From: Parus major
Lineage: Eukaryota; Chordata; Aves; Passeriformes; Paridae
Length of the DNA: 64,000 nt
NCBI RefSeq assembly: GCF_001522545.3
Contig: NC_031770.1
Coordinates: 7,653,321 to 7,717,320 of the forward strand
Reading direction: 5' to 3'
The notes beneath the pieces are model-generated. The model was not told the origin of the DNA. It was given only the letters and a program-made list of their open reading frames with translations, and did no database searches. Shown here piece after piece: positions 1 to 13,200 of the stretch (within the stretch, counting starts at the first letter, position 1; each line of letters opens with the position of its first letter). The translations under genes and the position numbers were made by a program.

Positions 1-3000
1 TTTAGGTGAAGCACCAGCTGTGTGGTTGTTAACAGTTCTCTTGTCAACTGAGAAGCTTTTCATAAAAAGGAGAATACCCAACCAGGTTCCTGTCTTCTCT
101 GCTTTCACTTTCAGTTCCTGTGCATCACCAGGCTAGCTTTTCCTGTCCTCCCCTCTCCATAACCCACATGGAGCAGGTCTCTGTCGTAGATCACCCCCCA
201 AAGCACCTAAGCTGCTTTGATTTCCCTCTTTGCAAAGCTACAGTTTGGCTGTTCTGTAACAATGGGTTGGTGTAGCCTCTAGAAATGGTCATCTTTATCA
301 ACCTGCCATGTCTTTTTTCTGAGTGTCTTTGCACCCACAAGTGCAGTGTTCCTGCCCTTTGCTGTGAGCATTGCTGATAATGGCCAGTTTTTATGGACTC
401 TGCCGTGTGGGTGCCTGATGACCACGCGCTGCAGCAGGGAAGGGCTGGCTCTCCCAGCATGAGTGACCGCTCCTTGCCAGACCATGTTGTGCCAAATGAC
501 TGGACTTGAAGGACTGCTGAGTTTGTATTGCAGCCTCTGAGCTATGGATTTCCTTACAATGATGGAAAAAAATTCTCCCTTATCCCCCATGTGCTGCTTA
601 AGAGACCTTGATGCTGGGTGTGGTCTGGATCTTGCTGTGTTTGATGAGAAGAGCCCATGGCAGATTTTGCTAGATATTTGGCTCATTGGCAAGAGCAAGA
701 TGGTTTAGCTCCCTTTCTCTTCCTGTTTATCCCTCCAAGAGGCTCTAAGTGCTGGCTGACATCAAAACATTGCAAACGCAACCTTTACTGCAGCTCAGTG
801 CTCAGCAAGCACATATTTGATGTAGTGACAGACTTGTCAACTGTTTCTTACAGCAACATAACTAAGAATAATGGACTTGGACCTCATTTCTCTGCTGCCA
901 GCTTTATACTTCTATTAGTTTCTCAACTTCAGTAGGTCAAACTAATGCATAATCAAAGTATCTGAAGGGGAAAACTATCCATTGGAAAGGGAATGTGGGC
1001 CAGGTTTTTAATAAAATGGAACGCTAAAACGAGATGAAAAGTGTGTTCAGAGTTTTTTTGGTAGAAGTCATTGCACAATTTGTATTTCCTAGTATAATAA
1101 AATAGTCCAAGGGCACATATCTGTCTAACAATTTATATGCCCTTTTTTTCCCCTTTTCATTTCCCCCTGAATTAAAGAAACCAAGGAGTTCACTCCATAA
1201 TCCGAGGCTTTAAATTTGCTACTTGAAAATCTTTAACAGCAACTACTTGCTTAATTTATTTTTATTTTACTAATTTTATTGCCTTAGCCTTATGGCTTCC
1301 TATGAACATAACTCCTTGGTGTGTTGTAGGTACAGCTTAAAGGTTCTTGTGCTCACCCTCTGAAAATTAAGGAATGTTTGGCTGAGCAGAAATTTTCAAT
1401 TCTGTAGGTTAACTTGCTTTTGCCTTCAGAGCTCTGGCTTTTAGCAACAGGTGATGTTTCAGGTTTTCTCCCCATCAACCTGAAAATTGTAGAGCAGGCT
1501 AAAAATGCCAAGAGGTGGATCATAAAGCAGTGCCCTTGTTATAAGCAGAAGCTCATTTTGCTGCTTCTTTCTAGTAAATTCTCATGCCTGCCTGAATTTC
1601 TTGCTCTTTTTTCCTATATCAAGTAAAGATGCAGGGGAAAGTAATGGAGGATATTTCAATAAACTGGTTATATTTTTAAAAATTGATTGGAAAAAAGAAT
1701 TCTCTACCTCTTAAAACTTCTGCACAACCTAACATTTTCTCTGAGTCTTTGTGATTCCCATTTTTCTGGTCCTGTTTGACTATACACCTCTGAGCTAAGC
1801 ATTAGCAAACAGCCACAGGGTTAGATGGCATTTAGCTGGATGCATTTGGACTTTCATTTTGTTTGCTGGGAAAACACCTGACAATCTTGGTAACTAAGAA
1901 TTAATTTCTGATTTCTTTCCAGTTCTTTGGAGCTGGGAAATATCTGTGCTTAGTCTACCTGGGTGGTATACAGGCTTTACCCTGTGTGAAACAAAAAGTG
2001 TGTTTACTGCATCCTTTCTTTTTTTTTTTTAAAGATATTCACATGCTGGAGAGCACCAGCCAGCAGTGTAACTAATGTTGGTTTTCTCATTTTATCTGCA
2101 GGGGAAATAGGAAAGCCATTACTGCAGTAAAAGTAAAATAAGTGATTGTGTGACATTGTAGTGCTAAGTGATGTGTAGAGAGGATCATCAATTACTTGTC
2201 AAAGAAATCTGTTTAATATAGAAAAAGAATACAATGTGATATGACCTCAGCAAAGATATTTTTCTTCATAACTGTACCTTTAAAAATAATGCTACCTTAA
2301 TGAAGATAAATGCAAATGTTAGGGACTCCATGTTCATTTTCAGTTGCCTCTTTGTTGTTTGCTTTTAAACCTAAGAACTGAAAAACTTTTAACTTTGCAA
2401 AATAAGTTGTTAGATAAGAGGTGGGGAACAGTCAACCTGTCTTCCTATGAACTCTGAAGCTGGGTTATTAGAATTCTTACTTCTTGTAATCTCAGCTGTT
2501 TTAATTGTTGTAAATTAAGCAGTAGCAACTTGTTTGCAGTCAGTTTATCTTCTTTTGACTGTAATTCCACTAGTTTTGTCTTTGACCTAATCCCAGATGC
2601 TTGGTGATTGTTGAGGAAATTGAAGTTTTTTTCAGTAATAACTATAAAATTAAATCCCTACTGTGGTGAGCTGTTCACTTGCTCATTCTGTGGCCTGTAC
2701 TGAATACCTGGAACTGGAATACCAAGAGGGCTTACAGTCACCTCAGGTACTGTTCTGTACCCAGGACACAGCTCCATCAGTTTCAAATGACATTCTGATT
2801 TATTATTGCTTAGCTGTTTAGAACAGAAGAACAGCAGAGAAGTGTGCTGCCATCTTATTTATTATTCAAGATCTGGCTGGTGTTGTCTGGCTCAGTATTT
2901 TTACTTTAGTGATGTATCTGTAAGAACTGGGTAAAAGGCTGCTGTTTCTGGAGAGACATGGCAGATTTCACCAGTTGTGAATTTGCTCTTTAAAGTTAAT

Positions 3001-6000
3001 ATTTCTGAACAAAACCCATTACTTTGTGGATATATTCTTGGTGTTTACATGGTCTTCAAACCAGCTCTGAATTTGCTGGATAGAGATATAGGACATGTAC
3101 ATTAGTTCAGGTAGAGGCAGAGATATTAAAAAAGTTACAGAATTTTTTCATTTCCATTTAAAAAACCCCACAAACCAAACCAAAATAAAAATGTGCTTCC
3201 CATGGCAGAGAGGAGAGGGCTTATTGTACAATGGCTGACTTAGCAGCAGTGCCTCTGTTTTTTGTAAATGACCTTCAAGCCTTGCAGCACCTCTTCTAGG
3301 TTAAACATGTTGCCTCCTTTTTCGCCTTCTGGTGAGCATGTAACATTTACTTAAGCCTGTGTGTACAAAACTGAATTTCATTTTGCCACCATGTGATGTT
3401 CAGTGTTATTTTAGTACAGTATCCCTGAGATGTTATATGTTGTAATTGGAGTTCATGGCTTTGCTTGCTCTTTGGATCAGTAAAGAAATCAAGCAAACAA
3501 AAGGTTTATCGTCCTCTGATATAGTCCAGGTCTTTAATGTCATGAAGAGAATCAGCCTGTGACCAGTGGGATGTGTCTTTAATTGTCTCTTGGACTAGCA
3601 GGTCAGCATAGGCATATTTCTTGACTTACAGAGAAAAAGAGAAGTATATGTGAATTATGCTGCAGAAGCTTGTGAAGTCATACAAAAATTTATGGGCTTA
3701 CTGCATTATTCAAGGTACATAATTTTATTACAGTGCTGAACAACACATGGGACAACTGATTTATTGTTAGTGTCATATTTTGCATAATGACTTTTTTCCA
3801 TGGATGATTTTACTGCATGTGTTTTAAAAGGTACAAGACAATTCTTTGGGAAATTCTACTCTAAGCTTTTTTTTTTAAGGAAAGCAGAACTTTATACAGA
3901 GGCAAAAGTAATGTATTTGTGTCATAGTATACAAGCCATTACTTAATAAATGATTGAAAGGGTCTCATCCTGGGATCTGATACTATTTGTATTTTATTTG
4001 GCTTAGAGGCTAGAAAGCAAAAATATAGATACTCCTTAAAAAGCAATACCATTCCTCTCTGTAGTAGCATTTTTATTTTATAATAGGTGTTATTTTTAAG
4101 TAGTTGTGTATAGTTGATGACATCAAATCACTCTGCAGCAGTGAGCTGGTTTTGATTGAATTGGGGGGATTAGATTCACCTCACTGTAACGCCCTGTGCC
4201 AATGACTGGTCTGAGGCCAGACCAGTGTCTGAGGTTGGTGGCTCAAGGTCTCCCTGAGGTTAAAAACCTGGCAAATACCTTAGATATTGAAAGTCAAGTG
4301 TTAAACACTTCAAGTCTAAGAGAAGGAACTGCCAGTAGACTAGCTTGACAAGAAAATTGAGCGCTGAATCACCTGAGTGGGAAAGCAAAGAGTTCCCATT
4401 TCAATGTGCAGTTGTGGGTCCTCATCTGCACTGGTTTTAATTGCAACTTCACAGGTTCCTATCCTGATTAATCCTCCATGTTAGCAATAAATTCCCTCTT
4501 GCTGCCTGCTGGGGACTCCAGCCTATGGAGGACAGTGGCAAACCACAGATTTTAATATTCACTTCGCAAAACACAAAATGAAATATTTAAGCTATCTACT
4601 GAAGCAATTTCCTTTGTGGTACAATTTTGAAAGTGATTTAATTTCTTACTTAAGCTTAAAAAAAAAATAAAAATTAACAAATCTGGGGCTTAGGTATTTG
4701 TGGATTTGATCTTTAAATTAGGAACTTTAAGCAGGCCATTTGTACTTGTCTCTGGTGTTTAATTACCCATTTCACTGCTTCACAATGCTGAAACTCACTG
4801 TCTTTTCTCAAAAACCCTAATGAAGATAAACTGCTTAGTTAGCAGTTGTTTTCTTTACAAGTCTTCTTAATTTTGCCCTTTGTGGATGGCTCCCACTCCA
4901 TTAGTTATCTTTTTCCTTTGAGTGTCATGATCCAAAATGAAGCTAATGAGAGCTACAGGATGTGGCTGCACAACTTGGTCTACAGCCTGCCTAAAGGCAT
5001 CTTCCCATAAGCTGAGTTACCTGGGGCCTGCAGTTTGCTGTAGGGTGTCTGAATCATTCATCAAAAGACACACAAAATCCCTTTGTCTGTCACTGCTATG
5101 AACAGGGGGGCACGTCAGCACAGCTAGAAGGGCTTCCCAGCCTTAATTTTTGCACAAGGGAATTCTAGAGTCAAGAGTGGTTGATAGCAAGTACAAGGTG
5201 CTTGCATATTTGATGATGTCCTGAAAAGTCAGCCTCACCAGGCCCCCTTTGAGCTTAGGGTGTGCATCTCTTCCAGATGGGAAAATAGAACACAATTGAC
5301 ACATGACTGAGTTTAAATTCTCATTTGTACAATATTTTTAGGGTAGAAGCAGAAGTTCTGAGTGAGTATGAAGTTGGCAATATGTCTGTGTGGTATCTGC
5401 ATGACAGTGAATTTTGTAACTCATTACATGTTCTGTGCAAAAGTTCTTCTTGTTTTCTGCTGCTTTTAAGTCTACCCCTCAGTAATTTCAATTTCTTGAA
5501 TTATGAGAAGCAGTAAAAAATAACTCCTTGTCCACCTTCTCTGTACTACTCATGAATTATAGACAACTGTCAAATTCCTCTTTTTTCCCTGGCTGAAAAT
5601 AAATGTTCTGTTTGCTCTTAGCTCATGTAATCCTTTGCCATTCAAAGTGCTGTGTAAGCAGTTGAGGTAATTAAAAGAAGCAAATTAATCACATTAACAC
5701 CTGGCCACAAAGAAGCACTGAGAATTTGTGGCCATAGCTGACACGATTGGAAGGCATCTTCAGGCTGAAAATCAGGGCCTTAGTGTGGAGATGTGTTAGG
5801 ATCTCAGAAAGGGATTCAGCTCTGAGCTCCAGGACAGCATCAAGCCATTTGAGAGCCATTCAGAAAATCCCTGCTCCGTTCAAATGCTGCAAAATATTTG
5901 TGTCTGTGCTGAACATAAGCAACCAGGCTTTGAAATGACCACCAAAAAAACCCACTGTACAATAACTTGAAAGATACTTTGTTTTGCCCTCTGGGTATCA

Positions 6001-7139
6001 AGGACTGTTGTCCTTATCTCATTCTTAATAACAAGGTTTTGGGAGTTTAAGGGTTTGAATCCAAACCCCAAGGACTTGGGTGCTACCAGTGGACTGTCTA
6101 TTCCTGTATCCCAGGAACTGAGAATCAGATGAAAGGAAATGTTTTTAGGAGCAAAGCTATTCATGCACAAGTCTCAAATTATCTTCAATAGCATGCTCAG
6201 TGAAATCTTAAAAGGAATACAAGTACACATTAATTAAGAATTAACATAATTCTGTTCCTTGAGCATGATGGTTATTAAAACATAAACTCAATGAACGTAC
6301 ACTTGAGAGGAAACTGCTAAATATTTTTAAAAGCCTAATTTTCAGTCACCCTTTATTTTTTTCATTAAGAGAGAAAAAAGAAGATTGCACTTGACTTTCT
6401 GAAACTTTCTATTTGCTTCAGATCAAAAAGTTGCTGAGTGCCCTTAACTGCTGATAGGACAAATCAGGAATGAATTAGATTTATATGGAAAGCAGAGACA
6501 TGGGATGACACTTTGAGAAGTGCCTGAAAGCCACATTTGTGAAGCTGTTCAGACAGCTAAAGGAATGAGAAAATATGCAAAGAGATTTTCAGGCATGTGT
6601 GCTGGCCATTAATGCAGTTTTCACAGGTGGTTTTTTTTTTTTTTTAATTTAGAGAAATTTACATTCTTAGGCATTGAAATGCTTTTCAAAATCTGGCTGT
6701 GTGTAAAACCACAAATGAGGTTTTCAAAAACACTTCTTTTGTGGAAGGCCCTTGTGTCTTGTCACTTCTACCACTGTTTGGAAAACAGGGTTTAACCTTT
6801 TGTTTGCCACACCAAGTAGTTTGATACCTGAATACTCCTGTGTTGAACAGTCCCTCAGTAGTGACCTGCACTCTCATACCACCTCACAATTAACCCACAA
6901 TTAACCACACTAATGTACAGGAGGCTTTGCGTGCCAGAAAGCATTGTTCCCCAGGCTTGCTGGTGTGGAAAATGGGAAATGGCACAGCACAATAGGGACT
7001 GGTTTCTGTCCAGGTACATCTCACAGAATGAAGAGGGCAAAGTTTGCTATTGATTCTCAGCTTCTTATTCAATTTGTGTTTCACTTTGCCCTGCATGTCT
7101 GTTCTTCAGCTGATTTTCTGTGTTCCTTGTGTTTTGCAG
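1..7139 (+). other. PCSK2: PCSK2 intron 5 (partial)
   Basis: No coding exon is recognisable from the left edge to the exon 6 acceptor at 7138-7139. The preceding exon, carrying the catalytic Asp167 DDG motif, must lie left of the window. The sequence is AT-rich unique DNA with short A or T runs. I see no clear transposable element. All ORFs here are short and chance-like. Confidence 0.85.
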
Positions 7140-7216
7140 AATGCCAAAGCCAGTTATGACTTCAGCAGCAATGATCCCTTCCCCTATCCCCGCTATACAG
7201 ATGACTGGTTTAACAG
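7140..7216 (+). CDS. PCSK2: PCSK2 exon 6 (residues 182-206 and part of 207)
   Basis: 77 nt between acceptor ...gttttgcag and donor gtaaat; the exon ends in phase 2, with Ser207 split as AG|C. It encodes the catalytic-domain stretch just before active-site His208, ending YTDDWFN. Mammalian PC2 reads SSNDPYPYPRY here, whereas this exon reads [11 protein letters not shown] (codon TTC at 7179-7181). The exon number is inferred by counting back from the 12-exon mammalian gene. Confidence 0.95.
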
Positions 7217-10200
7217 GTAAATGGATTTTGGGCAGCCTGCCCTTCACTTTGGTTTGTGGAAGAAATTCTGCATCTTTGTGAATTATCTATTTTCTGCTAA
7301 GATCAATCATCACAGAACAGGCACTGCAGTCTCACTACTGTTTGAAAATTAGAGGTTACTTACAACATCATTTTTTTAGGTTTATCGTTTATAAATGAAA
7401 TTGCTGCTCCAGAAAAGTATATTTTTAGATTGTTTGGATAAGTGATGGCTACACACCTTTTTGTCAGCTGGACTAGAACAGTCCAGTAATCCAAATACAA
7501 TCCTGTATAAACTGGTTTCCCATCTGCTGCCTAAATTTAAAGGGAGTAAACTGGAGAGAGGAAAGACTTTGGGGAAGAAAGTATTTTCATCCTATGGAAG
7601 CCAAAGAGGTCAGAACAGCAGCATGGTGTAGAATGACCAGCTTAAAAACAATTAGATCTTACATTAAGTTCTGAATTGCCTTGGTTTAAGGACAGTGTAC
7701 ATGGATAGCATTTTTCTAGCTGCTGGAGACATTCATGTCCACATTCTGTGGAATCTGTTCTGTTGTGTTTATAAATTCAGAATCAACAGTGAAGCTGTGC
7801 TTGTTATTTCTCCTGAATACACAGTGACTGCACAAGACCCATTCCTTCTTCACTGTGCTCTGAACTTAGCTCTGAACTTTACCAGTTTTCAGTAGGAGAA
7901 GGACGGGTTCTCAAGATATGGTATAAATAAGGATGGCCCAAAAGAAAAGGCTTGAGATTGTAGAAAATGTGACTTTTTGTTTCCCTAAACTCATTGGCTT
8001 TTTTGTTTCTTAGTTGTTTTTTTTTCCTCATAGAATGGAAACATGTTTTGACAGTTTTTTACAAAATATGTCCTGGGTTCTGTATCTGTCCCATGGCAGG
8101 CTCTAGCTTGCATTTGCAAAAATTATTTCAAGAGATTTTCAATGAAATTTCCAAACGTCCCCTAGACAGAAGTTGCCAGTAATGCTGAAGATTTGAAAAC
8201 TTTTTAAAGATTTTAGGGCTCAGATGGAGTGCTTCTCAAAAAATATTTGAGGCCTATTTGATGTGTTTTTCATCTCTAACTCAGGATGACTGGATGGCCT
8301 CCTGGTTTTACATGGGGTTTTTTGTTGTTGTTTTTTTTAATTTATTTTTAAAGAAATCAATTGTAGTTCTGTCAGAGTGACACAGCAAAGAGGCAGCTGT
8401 GGTTCCACCTCAGACACAGGCCTCCTGGGATGGATTAAACAGGGTTAGGAACTGTGATGTCCTTGTTTGTAGTCCTGCAATTTTTCTGCCAAAGCAAGAT
8501 CTTAATGAGATTTCTGCTTCATTTTGGGAAAGGACATCTGACTTTTAAAGCAGTATGAATTTTAAAGTAGTATGAATTCAGTTAGTGAATGGAAAGTCAG
8601 AGAAAGACTAGGGCTCTAATTTGTGAAGGTCTGCTGACTTTCTTGCTTTAGTTATGCAAAGAAACTTTTTAGGAGACAGATATCAATTAGCCCTAGAGAG
8701 GAAGAAAATTAAATTTAGCTGTAGTATGTAATGGGAGCTTTTGTTGTTTTCAGTGTGGAACTTCATAAAATTAAGCATGTTCTGCCAAGTCCCATTAACA
8801 CTGATTCTGCTGCTGTCAAGTATTTTATAGTGGGACCCAGTTTGCCATCCTTCTGTGTTCTGCAAAGTAAACTCTCCCTGGAGGGAGAGTTATATTCCAA
8901 AGTCTCTTAGAACAGATCTTAAACATTCCAGATGTGGCAGGGCTTATTGTCTCTGGTCCCAGGTGCCCCTGACTAATTTCAAGCACTTCAGGGAAGAATT
9001 GAGGTGAGCAGCGCTATTATCTGTGACCCAATCTGTAATAATTGAGAACAGCATGATTCAGGTTGTCAGAGAACTGCAACACTTTCTTCTGTTTCTTGGG
9101 GGAATGGGGAGTTCAGGTCAGTAACAGGAGAAGGAAAACAATGGAGAAATTGCTTGGCAGGTTTCCTTTACTGGTCTTCCTTTTCAGATAAAAATAAAAT
9201 CAATAGTTGGGAAGTATAAGTGTTTGTCAATGAACCTTAGTCATAATGGGATGCTCCATTCCTGGAAGTATTCAGGGCCAGTTTGGATGGGGCCTGATCT
9301 CATGGGTGCAATCCCTGCCCATGACAGGGAGATTGGAGCTAGATGATCTTTAGGGTCCCTCCCAACCCAAGCCACTCCATGATACTAATGAACCTTGAGA
9401 TTTCTTTTGCAAGACAGAGAATTTTCTATCTTGCAAGGTAAATCATGGGAGCAACACATTCAGAGGAACATCCCTTTCCTGCCTTCACAATATAAGAAGG
9501 CTTTAAGATGCAAGACTCTTAGTTTTCTGCAGGTTAAGATGCCAACAAGCACACCATATCCAGCTGTCCAGGAGTGGTTGTGACTATTTTTCTCTGTGTT
9601 TCTTTGCTATTCTGTTAATTGAGCTGACATACTCCTATAAAAGCTCTTGCCATGGCTTCTGACTCCTGAATCAGTGTTACTGGTAGGTAACAACTGCCTC
9701 TGACAGTCTGTCTGTCCCTACATGCAGCTACACAGGTGCTTCTGGATAGGGCATGATTACATGGAAAATCTATTGAGAGAAACCTGAAATAAAGGCTCCA
9801 TTTTGCACAGCCAGTGATGTATCTCCCATTGAATTTTATGCATGCAGAAGGATCAGACTCAAAATAGGATAGCGTAATATCCCTTTTTCCATAAAGAATA
9901 CGTTTCTATGTGAGCAATTCAAATGATTTGTGGAACAAGAAGCAGAGGCCTGATCACCAAGGGGCTTTTGTGAGCTGCCAGCTGCATGGGCAATGTGTTC
10001 ATTAGACTTTAAGAATAAATAGGAGAGGTTTTTACATGGAGTATTTCATTAATCACAGCTGCTCTGCTTGTAAGCACAGATTCCCCTTCCATTTGGTTCT
10101 TTGTAAGACTGCTGGAATCACTTTGGCCTTTCCATCTAATAGCCACTGGCCCACAAAACCATGCAGGGTGGTGCCTCAGGCAGGAAATTGCTTTCAGGCA

Positions 10201-13200
10201 GTTCAGCTGCAGCTAAGGGCAGAGGCCCATGGATGGCTTGGCAGCCAAGGGGTTTATTCTCATATTGACTGTGTTCAGATCTGCAGCCTGGGGGGCCAGC
10301 AGGAGAATGTACACTTGGTGCAATGTCGAACAGAGCTGTGTTTTAGCCTGAGGAGCAGTGGGAGCAGTGAAAGAACCTGAATCAAGCCCCGTTCCCAAAA
10401 CAAGAGGCATCTCCACAGAACTCAGTGATTTTTAAGAACCACACTGGGAACTGACTGATTTTGAATTCCCTCTGCTGAACCACATTCAGTAACTTGGCAC
10501 GTACCACATTCTGCAGTGAAGAGGTAGCCACAGGAATCAGTGATTGCTTGGCCTCGTACTACCCTCTGATTTCATGTTCTGAGCATGCAGAAAGCACAGC
10601 TTGGGCTCTCATACCAATGAGATTACAAATTTCTGCCCTGATCTAAATAACCAGTAATTAGCCCCACTCCCATGGCCTTTGTATTATGTATATTCTCTCA
10701 CTCAGCTAATGAGTTAGCAGGGCAAAATTTATTTGCTATCTTGGAAGCCTATATTCTTCAGACATAAGAATCTTTTAATAACTGTGGATCCAAACCAAAG
10801 CAGGAGAATGCTTCCTCTTCTGTGAACACTCAAATGCTTAGAAACTGACAATGTCATGTGAATAAAAAGGGGATTGCATTTGCCCCACAAAAGTGACCAT
10901 CTGAGCTCTGCATGTTTAATTGCTGCCCAATACAGGCAGCTGAAGTGGTCAGGAAAGGCAAAGTGGTCAAGATGGTCCCAGCTATTGAGACTGCAGCTCT
11001 GCACTGCCCTCCCCTGCAAACAGCTGAAGATAGGATGGATGGGTCTTGCCCTTTGCTGTCTGCAGAAGCATTTCAAAGCAGATGAAAAGGAGCCTCAATA
11101 AAAATCTGTGCCACCTCTGACACTTTCAAAAAGATGTCAATAGGGAGGCTTGCACGGTACCATTGGCAGTGGATTTCTAAAAAGAATTGTTTTCAAAGAC
11201 AAACCAGAGTGAAATTTTCATAGCTAGTACAATTATTATTTTTTCAATTCAGTATGCAAAACTGTTTTTCAACTAAACCCACTTCTCCCACCTTTTTCAT
11301 GTGTGTTCATGTAAAATGTTTTCACTTACATGAAGTTTATGTAAGACTTGCTCTACTTGCTAATATATGGTTTACCTTTGAAGTAGCTTGTTCACAGATG
11401 AAAATATTTTTATGTTCTATCCCCTTGCTTTAAATATTGAAATAGGGAAGAGGTGAACACCACAGAGAAAGGCTGTGATTTGTTCCTGTGACATGAGTCA
11501 CTTCATTGAAACCACAAAGGGTTTATCAATGATACATGAACAGCAAATAGGGCTGAGTTGGAAAAGTCTGCTATTTGCCATTAATAATTCAACCAAATGC
11601 ATTTCCACTAAATCATAAGTGGGTTTTTTTTCTCCTCTCTAGTCAGCAGCACAATACTGAAATGCTGAGCTGCTGTTTACAGTCTCCATTGTGTGAGCTG
11701 CTGCTCTGGAGAGGCCAGGACAGGCAGAGGACCTTCTGGTAAAACTTTTTTGTTGGGAAGGTCCTAATAATCCTTTTTCTCACTGTAATCTGGCAGCATC
11801 ACTGATGTTTTGCACCCCAGCATTAGTCAAGCCAATTTTGAACAAAGCCATTTATTCTTCTCTGTGGCTTGTAGTTGGCCCATAGGTGACTAGATAATGA
11901 ATGCCTAGCATAGATAGCTATGCCTAGCAATGAATATTGTGTTTCTGTCACACTTCCTTTGAGCAAGAACATGAGAGAAAACCTTGTTGTTTGATTGTTG
12001 ATAGCAATTTCTGTAGCAGCTGAATAAGAAATCTGTATTGCTGTCTCCTCTGCCCCCTTTGTAAAAAGAAGCAGATGAGATCTTCAGTCGTCTTTCGTTA
12101 TGGAACTGCCTCTAAAAATATATTCTCCCAAGTAGAGCAGGAAAAAGTATGTGTTGCTTCTTACCTTTTAATTAATGTTACACTTATCTTTGCCAGAAAT
12201 CCTTAAAGGGAAAGAGAGAGAAAAAAGGTGATTAAAGCAGTTTTGCTGCCTCCCAGGGTAGCTGATACTCAGTATAACCTTTTTTTTATAATACAGCGTT
12301 TTGATTTGCATGAATCCTTAGCATGCTGCAGCGTCAACATCAGTTTCAGTGTGCAGAGTGGATTGATGTGAGCAGTAGGATGGATTTGTATATTGATTCA
12401 ACATCTTAGCCTAAAAATACCCCTGATAGGAGAACAGGTTTCAGTAGTTTCCCTGCTGCTATGCTATTTTTTAAAAACTAGGTTATGTTGACTGTATTTC
12501 TCTTCTCTTGAGTTTAATTTCTATGATGAATTATGAAAAAAGGAAAATGCAATCTACCTTCCTGCAGGAGCCACTGCCAGTTAAAGAGTCTCTGTTTAGA
12601 GCTGAAAAGCACTTCACAGATATCAGGTATTATTGAAAAACCACATGTCAGCCCAAACTTGGACCTCTGTGTCAGAGCAGAGACTTTTCCCACATGAGCA
12701 GAAAGCAGTAGCTGTGTGAGCTGGAGCACCTTGTCAGTTCTTATGGGAATTAGGCACTGGATAAAGAGGGATGCACGTGCCTTAATTCCTACAGCTTTGG
12801 GCCTGGCCAGCCATGCTGCAGCTCTGCTGTTGAAGGGTGCAGTGACCATTCTGTCTCCCTTCTGCTACTCCAGCTTGGTATTACACCCACCACTTCCTGT
12901 AGCATTTATTTTGTGGGCAGGGATATGCTCTTTGTACATGTTCAAACAGCAAAAAGGCAAGCCAGGCTTTGTTCCATGAGGTTCAAAGTAATGGGTGTCA
13001 CACTGTCAAGCCACAAAAATAAAGGAATTAATATTGATCTTGTATTTACACTGTTCTGTCAGGGGCTGTTTCTACTAAGAGTTGGTAATGAGACAGAGCC
13101 TGTCTCACAAGCTAAAACAAGAAGGCCTGAATAACTTTACAATTAAATGCAGTGTAAGGATACATGTTAACCTCAGAGGAAGCATCACTCATCCTGCAGA

